This document shows positions 7,501 through 13,100 of a stretch of DNA of 13,511 bases, one piece after another. Source of the stretch: Oscillospiraceae bacterium (GTDB lineage: Bacteria; Bacillota; Clostridia; Oscillospirales; Oscillospiraceae). The notes below the pieces were generated by a model, which searched no databases, had not been told where the DNA came from, and saw only the letters and a list, made by a program, of their open reading frames with translations. Made by a program: the position numbers and the translations under genes. The DNA lies in the NCBI GenBank assembly GCA_016295225.1, contig JAEDLP010000043.1:1-13511 (forward strand). The letters are read 5' to 3'. Positions within the stretch are counted from its first letter, which is position 1. Each line of letters begins with the position of its first letter.

Positions 7501-9479
7501 TGCACTCCCTCTTCCCGGGCGATGATGTCCCGGAACTTAGCGTATCCCTCCGGGGAGACCGCCTGCATCCGGTGGGTGATCTCGTGACCATAGAGGAACC
7601 GGACAGGATTCGGGTTGTTCCGCTCAATGGTGATGGTGTTGCCTCTCAGCTCCGCGTTGGCCAGGCCTCCGGCCACCTGGTCGGCAAACCGGGTCTGGAC
7701 CCCAAGCAGGCGGGAGACCTGGTCGATCTCCTCCAGAGTCTTCCGGTTGACCCCAGTGCCGGCGGTCCTTTCCACATCCTGCACCTGGTTTTGAACATTT
7801 GTTCCAGTGGCCTTCTGCCGCATTTCGCCAATCATTGAGCCCGCCGTGCCAAACACGCCGCCGGACACCGCGCCAGCGACGGCGTTCTCCATCAGCTCCT
7901 GCCAGCTCCATTCCGCCTTGGGGTCCTTGGCGATCTTGTCCGCCATATAGTTGGCCACATAGGAAGCGCTCTCCTCGCTGGCCTCGATCCACATCTGCTT
8001 CAGGATGTTTTTTGCCGCGTTCGTCCCAGACTTCCCGCCCAGGAGCTTGGCCAGGCTGCCCAGAGGGATCCGCTCCGTGGCCAGTTCAATGCCGCCGGAG
8101 ATCAGGCCCCGCTGCAAGGCTTCGTCGGGGGCAATCCCCCGCTCATTCAGTTCAAAGGCCTTTGCGCCGGCCGCCTGGGTCCCCAGCATGGCGGCGCCCA
8201 CCGCCGGGCCCACCACAGGGATGGCGGCAGCGGCCATCCCCGGCAGGTTTTGGCCGATGGAAATGGCAGTCTCCGTCAGGAACCGGTCCGGCCCCTCCAG
8301 CCCTCTGGTGGCCTCCATGGTGTACTCCTGGCTCTGGCGCATCAGCCGCTGGCCCAGGGCGTTGGGATCAACCGTGCTGCCGGAGCGGCGCAGCTTGTCC
8401 AGGTTTTTTGCGATCCTGACCCGCTGCTCCAACTGCTGGATGCTTCCCCACGACGGGTCCCCCTGTCCCTGTTGAGCCAGTTTCAGTCTGGCTTTCCAGA
8501 GATCCAGGTCGTTGGCGGTCTTCTCGATGTAATCCCGGTTCTGCTCCAGGACATAGTTGTCCGTGCTCTTTGCAGCGGTCTCGAAGAGGGACAAAACAGA
8601 GCCTGCAATGCCCGTCCCGGCTGCTTTAAAGCCGGCTGCCATCCGCTCGGTCTCCCGCTGGGCGTCCTCTTTGCTTCCCGACCACATAGAGCGGCCGTAG
8701 GCGTCGGTCCTTTGGCCCTGAACCCTGGCCGCCCGCCGGAGGTTTCTGCGGATCTCGGTCTCCCGGCGGATGGCCGCCTTCATGCCCTCCTTATCCCCGG
8801 CCTGCTTGGCGGCCTCATAGTCCATCCTTGCCTTTTTCACCTGCCGGATGCCGGCCTCATTCAGGCCCACCCGGTCCTCCCGGGACAGCTCTGGAGAGAT
8901 ATACTCGTCTCCCGCCGCGCCGCCGGAGTAGCCGTGCTGCTTTCTGGTCAGCTCGGCTTTGGCGTGGGCCTCCGCCATGGCCGCCCGGTCCCCGGCTGCT
9001 TTGGCGGCGTCGTAGGCGCTTTTGGCCTCCCGCACCATCTGCTGTCCGGTGCTGTTCAGGTTCTTCCTGTCATAGTTGGAGATCCTGATTTTCCGCAGCT
9101 CCTGCTGCCGGCGGCGGTGGTCTGCGGCCTCCTGCTTCACCCGTTCCCTGGTCTTGGCTCTGGATTCCGGTGTGGTGTTGGCCCGGGCCTGCTGGACCTT
9201 TTTCGTTCCCGTGTTCCCGTTCTTCGCGTCCAGACGCAGGTAATCTACCGTGGTGTACAGGCGGCCTTTCCTGTCGGTATGGCGATCCACCAGAGCCGAA
9301 GCCCTGGTGGATGATTTGGTCGTCGTGTTGCCGGTTTTCCCGATAGTTGATTTTCCGGCGGGTTTCTTCTTCTCCGCCGTCTCTTTCGCCCGCTGGGTCA
9401 CGGTTTTCATCGTGCTCCCCATGGTCGTTTTACGGTTCTTTTTCTTCTTTTCCTGGAAATCCTCGAAGAAACTGGCCAT
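1569..9479 (-). CDS. Giant multidomain phage polyvalent / virion-ejected protein
   Basis: This 2636-residue protein is the last gene of the late operon. Its ATG follows AAGGAGGGG by 7 bases, 12 bases after the preceding gene. In order it shows: a lysine-rich disordered tail (1-60); two helical repeats with AAGD and YSGG signatures (about 141-248); glycine/alanine-rich hydrophobic stretches (about 403-440 and 532-552); a first zincin-like motif HEITH (632-636) with DEVAAD (684-689); a second HETQH (965-969) with GEIEAR (1003-1008); an LPD3/BECR-like module (about 1100-1195); a low-complexity linker (about 1200-1240); long helical regions; an LPD38-like module (about 1985-2215) with a hydrophobic segment near 2155-2173; and a coiled-coil C-terminus. 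Proteins built this way are called polyvalent proteins and are thought to be injected with phage or conjugative DNA to act on host targets. Domain names are from memory of motif patterns and not from a search. A purely structural or ejection-channel role is the main alternative. The reading frame is intact throughout. Confidence 0.88.
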   Translation of the reverse strand: MASFFEDFQEKKKKNRKTTMGSTMKTVTQRAKETAEKKKPAGKSTIGKTGNTTTKSSTRASALVDRHTDRKGRLYTTVDYLRLDAKNGNTGTKKVQQARANTTPESRAKTRERVKQEAADHRRRQQELRKIRISNYDRKNLNSTGQQMVREAKSAYDAAKAAGDRAAMAEAHAKAELTRKQHGYSGGAAGDEYISPELSREDRVGLNEAGIRQVKKARMDYEAAKQAGDKEGMKAAIRRETEIRRNLRRAARVQGQRTDAYGRSMWSGSKEDAQRETERMAAGFKAAGTGIAGSVLSLFETAAKSTDNYVLEQNRDYIEKTANDLDLWKARLKLAQQGQGDPSWGSIQQLEQRVRIAKNLDKLRRSGSTVDPNALGQRLMRQSQEYTMEATRGLEGPDRFLTETAISIGQNLPGMAAAAIPVVGPAVGAAMLGTQAAGAKAFELNERGIAPDEALQRGLISGGIELATERIPLGSLAKLLGGKSGTNAAKNILKQMWIEASEESASYVANYMADKIAKDPKAEWSWQELMENAVAGAVSGGVFGTAGSMIGEMRQKATGTNVQNQVQDVERTAGTGVNRKTLEEIDQVSRLLGVQTRFADQVAGGLANAELRGNTITIERNNPNPVRFLYGHEITHRMQAVSPEGYAKFRDIIAREEGVQTQVEEVLREAGEMGLQYSRDQALDEVAADYAGALIENERLLQKFIQENRENKTLLQRMAEAFRELLDKLRGRDTAKIENAVEALELAMKETVKGSRLLTGREAAVKARRTAQEKRFLANRRDDLMGQVIRDYQEGKLEAAARAEVDRAGVEALVDSYLSGKQDPKLAEFTRRMQDYEETEARYSFKRAGDTVARQAKQMEDQGVDRETIWRETGAIRDTRENWVEEVDDSGAKFYPLGDAKRQGMPEGTTLGDYLGHPELFQAAPGIENTPFRMADIGTKGERTERGITLNQNLPADQRLSTALHETQHELQGREGRPGGSGVEYWRAKGAEDAKELYRRTAGEIEARETQRRMNMTAQERRENMPDLGWEQAVFADDSPSAQMSAEEKGAIHNELLEKVEASAQTLGEPLVELTGEEFAKGEKNLVQQVGEYFDQLGGQVERQGFGTVRLSRRGVKDSMAHGLGRKKAAAFAAVPEVIQNGVQIDYQEKWKGRSYDTYVFAGNVDIGGEANAMGVVVIQRKGDNRFYLHEVTAIKKGDAATFKTGATAEAARLPGDAESPSNTSIPGTEGESNGKLSAKGLSSYERAYEMVYGKRPSPEAVQRGETVQAQTMDRGDYQRKLDEAMARYDQAAQAGKLDDPEVSAQLTREFDELDRAWNQIQEAETRKKTSAVEAIAKRYVKNYGSELDPGKIAGDIHGLYRSLRASGDSGRWLRNPQAIRQAEQIAEKIVDTAVEKNDAMYQDYAGLRSYLKKTQLVVSPEVKTDITDYGDFRKRNFGRLKLASGQKTNIDQVYQEMSREWPELFNENRVSNPAEQLENIADVLDDVYTITKSPAFEDPDYRDQTVKDVAASLMKTVFARRSKLAADQIDRSFATIPTPKKKARGLPTGREVREQDTVTVEDNDYLDSLIQAANREEEKAEQSAIQKARGMVSTQRDQEKQTARQKAREVTGFIYRKMVDSGDEIQKAGKQSGDKALYAYFNQAKAATAAANNMIGMQQSDIHGNRVGESLTEIFRPIKEKGDTYYEEFQNYLYHMHNVDRMGTEADKARLDAVRDELDRFDATHEEIASLSDRDLYELAASGDREAQERLALVNEKNRANNRIKPVFGYEVTAKMSQNEAARLVGLHPEFRELAQKVYSYSRNLMQYRVDSGLITQELADKVQAIYPHYVPTFRQQETEANQSLSGNVRVGKTIRRAEGGTAKLLPLDQALAKQTMSTVREGSKNRFGQRLLNENISDQYILEVKSEAARNYDRDWDQIWEESRLETENTFTVYQDGKAYAITMTPEMFEGVRSLTPEGKYDDLLPVRISRNANNLYKKLITAYNPTFVAKNFLKDLQDALLYTRDMKGFVQNLPQAYREIATGGRYWKKYQALGGTASTVYDSMQGIQLEKTDLWHRLWGKIEHLNLAVEQAPRLAEFMSMVKKHGEGMDNLQEAMLAAADITTNFGRSGQAGKFLNANVVPFLNPSIQGFDKLVRTFQDNDRTVKAWVALTAKCAALGVAPAIINYLFAGDEEDYDRIRESDKDLNYLIPLGDGIWAKIPKGRVLSVFGALTNGGIRAATGKEIGAIDILETAAQQVGPINPLESNIMKAWMDADLLDPDSPGRTWYGTDLESQRLRSYRPGERYDEKTDMLSKAIGGTLGLSPKKINYLLDQYTGVVGDLALPLLTPTQTTGKNPLTKSFVLDSVTSNKLNQEFYEISDELQYNVSDEDPVSAVVQKYWNKVGEEISTLNKEIRKMESSKALDSKARRDKIRELKAQVNGILQEALDRLPAMQEAAKKYATGMEDDQVESGFKLMTWEVLGAKAAVGLFGEKEQEKAQAAYEAGASYENFLSYRDKVKTMEDDPERSETNQKLDILEQMTTVEDEEFGVRLPEKEAAALWYTEILDKDGREKADELEKQGLPVLDYYRYTQAVKDLNGEEDPNNPGHAISGSKQAQRLPAIDALDLTAEQKDILWFLNRWSEGTLWKAPWH
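2835..3527 (-). other. LPD38-like module of the giant protein (residues ~1985-2215)
   Basis: The segment begins with YNPTFVAKNFLKDLQDALL, resembling the NPxFxxxNxxRD start of LPD38-type domains. It continues through NVVPFLNPSIQGFDK and a hydrophobic helix, and ends with LNYLIPLGDGIWAKIPKG. The last motif (N-x-I-P then K-I-P-K-G) is characteristic of that group as I remember it. No catalytic role is known to me, and the module is typical of very large phage internal proteins. Confidence 0.55.
5895..6182 (-). other. LPD3/BECR-like nuclease-type module (residues ~1100-1195)
   Basis: The module contains GVKDSMAHGLGRKKAAAFAA, then VPEVIQNG, WKGRSYDTYVF and finally NRFYLHEV. Conserved H1122, K1127-K1128, R1186 and H1190 would suit a metal-independent nuclease fold. 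The order (an AHG...RKKAAA helix, a strand with an aromatic cluster, then RFYxHE) recalls phage LPD3 or BECR (barnase/EndoU/colicin/RelE-like) domains. The exact family is uncertain. A low-complexity linker follows. Confidence 0.5.
6405..6962 (-). other. Second zincin-like metallopeptidase module (residues ~840-1025)
   Basis: HETQHELQ at residues 965-972 gives the HExxH zinc site, and TAGEIEARETQRR about 35 residues later supplies candidate third ligands. Upstream, ETGAIRDTRENW and LGDYLGHPELF match the pattern I associate with LPD23-type metallopeptidase-like domains of polyvalent proteins. HETQH is encoded at 6573-6587. Confidence 0.65.
7380..7757 (-). other. First zincin-like metallopeptidase module (residues ~575-700)
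   Basis: NPVRFLYGHEITHRMQ carries HExxH at residues 632-636 (encoded at 7572-7586), preceded by a beta-strand-like NTITIERNN. ALDEVAADYAG about 50 residues later gives a plausible glutamate third ligand at E685. The spacing and the ExxAD motif fit a gluzincin-type protease. It is distinct in sequence from the HETQH module 330 residues downstream. Confidence 0.65.
8736..9059 (-). repeat. Two helical repeats in the N-terminus of the giant protein
   Basis: Residues 141-193 and 206-248 align: LNSTGQQMVREAKSAYDAAK-AAGD against LNEAGIRQVKKARMDYEAAK-QAGD, each continuing into a charged helix. The first copy ends HGYSGGAAGDEY, while the second is degenerate there. Similar AGD...YSGG units occur in wall- or virion-associated proteins of Firmicutes phages. 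Confidence 0.65.
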
Positions 9480-9491
9480 ACTGTCCCCTCC

Positions 9492-10802
9492 TTATCCGTA
9501 GTACCCCTGCTGGATCAGCCACATCCTCTGGGCCAACTGCTGGGCCTGCTGCTGCGTGTAGCCCATTTTCATGAGGGTCGCAGTGTCCGGCACGATGCCG
9601 TACTGCATCAGCTGCAATGCCAGGCTGTTCAGCTCGCTCTCCTTCTGCGCCTGCTGCTGCTGTTCGAACTGCTTCTGGGCCGTCTCCCGGTCCAGCTTGT
9701 CCTGCTCCTGGTTATACAGGAACTGCTGGTACCAGTTTCGCTGGGCCAAAGCATCCTGCATCTGCTGGTACCGGAACTGCAGGTTGGTGTTGGCCTGGCT
9801 CTGGATCTGGGCCAGGGCGTCGGCGTACAGCCCCATGGTGCTCTGGGCCAGAGAGGAGAGCTGGGCGGCCAGTTCCCGGTTCCCTTCCAGCTCTGCCTGC
9901 CGGATGGCCTGCTCCAGGCTGGCGATGGTGTTGATCCGCTGGGTCTCCCCCTGGCGCAGAGCCTCTGCGTAACTGGTCTGCAATCCCAGGGCGGAGGATT
10001 CCGTGATGCCGCCGGTGTAGCCCATGGCGGCCATCTTCTCCGGGAGATCCCGCTCGTTCATCCGTCGCTGAATGTACAGCTGCCGTGCAAGGTCGTCGTA
10101 CTGCTGGTTGATCTGCCCCTTCTGGCTGTCCAGGTTCCCCCTGGCCGCCTCCAGAGCCGCCGCGTACTGCCGCTCCAGCAGGTCCGCCTGGTTCTGCTGA
10201 AAGCTGTCCAGCTTTTCCATGTAGCCGTCGTACAGGTTTGGTGCCTCCTCCGGCGTATACTGGGTCTCAAAGAGCTTTTGTCCGTCGTACCACCACACAC
10301 CGTCCTGGTCCCGGGTAGCCCCAAGCCTGGTGCCAATCGCATAGGCCTGGTCCGCCAGAACCTTTTTTTGGGCGTCGTCAGCAGAGTACCAGGCCGTCCC
10401 CAGGTTTTTCATCTGCTGGATATCGGAATATCGCAGCGGATCTGACGTGGTCAGAGTTTTCTGTTCGGTTCCGCTGTCAGGCTGAACAGTTCCTGTGGTA
10501 TCTTCCGGCTGATAAATGGTGTCGTACAGTTTCTGACCGTCGTACCACCACACGCCATCGGAGTCTCTGGTAGCCCCCAGGCCGGTTCCAATCGCATAGG
10601 CCTGGTCCGCCAGAACCTTCTTTTGGGCGTCGTCAGCAGAGTGCCATTCCTGGGACATCTTCTTCATCTGCTCGATCTGAGCATATCTTTGGGGGTCAGA
10701 TGTGTACAGGCCCTGCCGCTTGTTTCCGTTGGCGTCAATGTATGTTGTGCTCTGGGCTGGCATGGCTGCCGCGCCAGTTGTGACCTTCCCTTCGGTGGCC
10801 AT
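9492..10802 (-). CDS. Repeat/coiled-coil virion protein, probable internal or tail component
   Basis: This 436-residue protein has two near-identical repeats, residues 35-100 and 120-185. Each runs from SDPxRY through ADDAQKKVLADQAYAIGT to DGVWWYDGQKL. The rest (about 195-436) is a long glutamine- and alanine-rich helical region with RDLPEKMAAMGYTGGITES in the middle, a segment I associate with Firmicutes phage structural proteins. There is no signal peptide or enzyme motif. The ATG follows AAAGGGG by about 9 bases. It sits 12 bases before the giant gene and 16 bases after the lysin gene, so all three are probably made together, and it may assemble with the giant protein inside the particle. 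The function is inferred from position and composition. Confidence 0.8.
   Translation of the reverse strand: MATEGKVTTGAAAMPAQSTTYIDANGNKRQGLYTSDPQRYAQIEQMKKMSQEWHSADDAQKKVLADQAYAIGTGLGATRDSDGVWWYDGQKLYDTIYQPEDTTGTVQPDSGTEQKTLTTSDPLRYSDIQQMKNLGTAWYSADDAQKKVLADQAYAIGTRLGATRDQDGVWWYDGQKLFETQYTPEEAPNLYDGYMEKLDSFQQNQADLLERQYAAALEAARGNLDSQKGQINQQYDDLARQLYIQRRMNERDLPEKMAAMGYTGGITESSALGLQTSYAEALRQGETQRINTIASLEQAIRQAELEGNRELAAQLSSLAQSTMGLYADALAQIQSQANTNLQFRYQQMQDALAQRNWYQQFLYNQEQDKLDRETAQKQFEQQQQAQKESELNSLALQLMQYGIVPDTATLMKMGYTQQQAQQLAQRMWLIQQGYYG
10248..10445 (-). repeat. WWYDG repeat, copy 2 (residues 120-185)
   Basis: This is the second copy of the 66-residue unit, offset 85 residues from the first. 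Similarity is also high at DNA level: the run encoding DAQKKVLADQAYAIGT is almost unchanged. This points to a recent tandem duplication or gene conversion. Confidence 0.85.
10503..10700 (-). repeat. WWYDG repeat, copy 1 (residues 35-100)
   Basis: This is the first copy of the unit SDPxRYxxIxQMK...ADDAQKK...GVWWYDGQKL. It is separated from copy 2 by a Thr/Gly/Asp linker (TVQPDSGTEQKTLTT). Confidence 0.85.
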
Positions 10803-10818
10803 CCAAACATCCCCTTTC

Positions 10819-11601
10819 TTACTCCAGCAGACCCTTCCGGCCCAGCACGGCGATGACCTCGCACCGCTTCATGGGGCGTTCCGGGGCGGTTCCGTCGGTG
10901 ATGCCAGCCTTTACAGCTCTTTCCCAGTGTCCGTCCACGCGGCTCCACGCAGGCTCATCCAGCTTGGATGCGTGTCTGTTTGCCTTCTCCATCAGGAGAT
11001 AAGCCTGCTCGTCGGTCAGTTCCTCCAGTAGCTTGTTGATGTCCATGTCATCGTCCTCCTTTGCGTGTTCTGGCCTCTCGATGACCCAGTAGTATTTGAC
11101 CTGCCGCTTGAAAACGGCGTAATCGCCCCGTACTCGGTGGGCCTTGGTGCTGGCAGGATCGTTGATGTAGATTACATCCCCCCGGACCTTCCAGGCCAAC
11201 ACATAGTGGCCGGAGCTTGTCCAGTTGCCCTTGCCCATGCAGGCAATGACCAGGTCGCCCCGGTCCAGGGCGTCCTTTGCCTGGGCGTGGTAGGCAGATC
11301 TGTCGTTGCCGTAGATGTTGCTGCCGTTCACCTGATAGCAGGTCAGGCCGTACCGCTTGGCCGCAGGGGGAAAGTACCCGTAATAGGTCCCCTGGTGCGG
11401 CGCCTTGTATCCGTTGGCCAGCGCCCAGGCGCACTCGGTTTTTGGGGTCACCGCAGGGTCCGCCCAGGTGGCCAGCACCATGGCCATGGCCGTCGGCCCG
11501 CAGCCGGAAGCCCGGATTGTCGTCTTCTCCCCGGCCGCGGAGTAATCCAGATTCCCCCACCGGGGATCGGTCTGTAAGTAAGAGACAGGCTGTTTGTTCA
11601 T
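10819..11601 (-). CDS. C39-like cysteine peptidase endolysin
   Basis: This 260-residue protein starts at the ATG at 11601 with GGAGAAAGGA (11611-11620) upstream. A longer TTG start at 11622 would cover that ribosome site and is less likely. The N-terminal domain begins with SYLQTDPRWGNL and contains SGCGPTAMAMVL (nucleophile C34), GHYVLAW (H132) and YINDPAS (D148), the Cys-His-Asp arrangement of C39-like peptidases found in phage lysins. After a DDD linker the C-terminus (about 185-260) has WERAVKAGITDGTAPERPMKR, resembling SLH-like wall-binding repeats of clostridial lysins. It probably cuts peptidoglycan stem peptides or crossbridges at lysis, or acts from the virion during entry given its structural neighbours. 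There is no signal peptide, so a holin would be needed; none is visible in the window. Confidence 0.85.
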   Translation of the reverse strand: MNKQPVSYLQTDPRWGNLDYSAAGEKTTIRASGCGPTAMAMVLATWADPAVTPKTECAWALANGYKAPHQGTYYGYFPPAAKRYGLTCYQVNGSNIYGNDRSAYHAQAKDALDRGDLVIACMGKGNWTSSGHYVLAWKVRGDVIYINDPASTKAHRVRGDYAVFKRQVKYYWVIERPEHAKEDDDMDINKLLEELTDEQAYLLMEKANRHASKLDEPAWSRVDGHWERAVKAGITDGTAPERPMKRCEVIAVLGRKGLLE

Positions 11602-11610
11602 GGTTTCACG

Positions 11611-11620
11611 TCCTTTCTCC
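11611..11620 (-). promoter_or_regulatory. Ribosome binding site fixing the lysin start
   Basis: On the minus strand GGAGAAAGGA ends 9 bases before the ATG at 11601. It lies inside the upstream extension allowed by a TTG codon at 11622, so the ATG is chosen. Confidence 0.7.
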
Positions 11621-11659
11621 AAAAAATACTATGTCTTCTCAACAGGATCCAAATCGTGG

Positions 11660-13039
11660 TTACCACTCCTCAAAGATCGCTTTTGCAACATACTTCTTTC
11701 CGTATGCGCTCAGGGAACAGGCTTCGCTTGTTGTGCCGCCCCAGGTCAGGGTGTTCCCGGAAAATTTGTAACTCAGCATTCCCATACTGAGCGTTCCAGA
11801 TGTGTTGAGATACAGTGATACGGTTTTTCCTCCGGCAGCTGTGCGGACAAAGACTGCTTCTCCATGGTTTTCGCTGGTCTCTGCGCTCCGAATAAACACC
11901 ACCTCGGGCTGCTTTGCAAACTCCACCGACTGCTGACTGATCACGCCGTCCCCTGTGTAGGTAACTGTCTGGGACTTCAGTCCCTTGTTCCCCAGCTGAC
12001 CCAGGTATTTGTAATAGACTCCATCCTGCTCCCCGTCCTCCGGGTAGGCCGCAGCGTCCTCGCTGGCTGTATACTCGACCAGCGATTTCAGGGAGGTGTC
12101 CGGCCCCACCGTGTACCAGGATGTGGTTTGTGCCAAATAGGTTGCGTTGGTATACGTCAGCTCAATGGATCCCGGCGAGATGTAGTAGATGACACCGTCC
12201 TTCAGACCGGTATAATCTCCGTTTTTCATCAGGTAACATCCTGTCAGTTTTTTTACCGATGCAATCGTCATGTTTCCTGTCGTCACATTGATTGAGATTG
12301 GATTAACCAGAGCCACAGTACCATCTGCTTTCGTTTCCACTGCATCCGCTGCATAAAACCACTGTTTGACCGACACTGTCGCCTCTACCACGTTCAGGGT
12401 TGTGGTCTTCCGGTCGCTTAGTATGCCGCCCACGCCGCCCACCTGAAGCTTTGCCCACACATGGAGGTTGGTCACTCCGATCAGATCTTCCGTTGTTATT
12501 TCGCTTCCGCCGGTTTCCGGTGTTCCGGGCTCTCCGCTTTCCGCTGCTTTCGGCCTGTTGTTCGCCGCCACGATTGCAGAGCTTTTTGCTGTGTCCGTTG
12601 GGTTTTTCAGTCCCACCACGGTTACATTTTCCAGGTCCACATGGATGGCCTGGTCGGCATACACTGTGACCCCGTTGATCTCAGGCGTTCCGGAACATCG
12701 AATGGATTCTCCTTTCGGCAGATCATCTTCTATGATCACTATGACGAAATGATTTTCTGTCATTCCTTCCAGTGTAACGGTCGCTTTGAATTTGTTTCCC
12801 TCTTCGCTCCATGAACTGGCTGGGATTCTGACCTTTGTTCGAAGCATTTCCATTTGGTCAAAAACATGTTCAGGCAACTGGTCCTCCGGCACTTTTCCTC
12901 CCTCGTCCAGATCAGCCTTAGTGCCTACTTTTGCCAGGTCCTCAGCAAATTCCTCTTTGGTTTTGTTGTATCCCGCCGATTTTGCCAGATCATACGCATC
13001 TGTTCCTACTACCTTTCCGAGATTTTTTGTCGAAAACAT
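11660..13039 (-). CDS. Tail-fibre / receptor-binding-like protein
   Basis: This 459-residue protein starts at the ATG at 13039, preceded by AAAGGAGGT; in-frame codons further up to 13135 lack such a site and overlap the previous gene. The N-terminus has AYDLAKSAGYNKTKEEFAED, a motif common at the start of phage tail fibres, and then GGKVPEDQLPE, typical of the following linker. A beta-rich middle (about 70-150), a Gly/Pro/Glu linker (about 166-185) and a further beta region follow. The C-terminus has QTVTYTGDGV, EVVFIR and NTLTWGG, resembling fibre tips of Clostridia phages. It probably contributes to host recognition. It lies between the chitin-binding-like protein and the lysin. No reverse transcriptase or template repeat suggests a diversity-generating element here. 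Confidence 0.75.
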   Translation of the reverse strand: MFSTKNLGKVVGTDAYDLAKSAGYNKTKEEFAEDLAKVGTKADLDEGGKVPEDQLPEHVFDQMEMLRTKVRIPASSWSEEGNKFKATVTLEGMTENHFVIVIIEDDLPKGESIRCSGTPEINGVTVYADQAIHVDLENVTVVGLKNPTDTAKSSAIVAANNRPKAAESGEPGTPETGGSEITTEDLIGVTNLHVWAKLQVGGVGGILSDRKTTTLNVVEATVSVKQWFYAADAVETKADGTVALVNPISINVTTGNMTIASVKKLTGCYLMKNGDYTGLKDGVIYYISPGSIELTYTNATYLAQTTSWYTVGPDTSLKSLVEYTASEDAAAYPEDGEQDGVYYKYLGQLGNKGLKSQTVTYTGDGVISQQSVEFAKQPEVVFIRSAETSENHGEAVFVRTAAGGKTVSLYLNTSGTLSMGMLSYKFSGNTLTWGGTTSEACSLSAYGKKYVAKAIFEEW

Positions 13040-13042
13040 AGT

Positions 13043-13051
13043 ACCTCCTTT
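13043..13051 (-). promoter_or_regulatory. Ribosome binding site fixing the tail-fibre start
   Basis: AAAGGAGGT on the minus strand lies 3 bases before the ATG at 13039, a close but strong site. It rejects the longer reading from 13135. Confidence 0.75.
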
Positions 13052-13100
13052 ACATCGTGTTGATATGGATTTCTCCTCTGTAATAATCTGTAAATAAAGG

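Noticed and set aside
3720..7838. Two plus-strand open frames of 574 codons each (3720-5444 and 6114-7838), and others at 1572-2393 and 8250-9314
   Set aside because: They lie fully inside the giant minus-strand gene, have Leu/Pro/Gly/His-rich low-quality sequence and no clear ribosome sites, and arise from the codon bias of the opposite strand. The equal length of the two is a coincidence.
10248..10700. CRISPR-like or insertion-sequence repeat
   Set aside because: The repeats are two in-frame protein-coding units about 200 bases long, not short spaced repeats, and there is no transposase or terminal inverted repeat.
11602..11622. TTG start giving a 267-residue lysin
   Set aside because: The extra residues are encoded by the ribosome binding site of the ATG at 11601.
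11660..13039. Diversity-generating retroelement target in the tail-fibre C-terminus
   Set aside because: No reverse transcriptase, template repeat or cluster of mutable AAY codons was found in the window.
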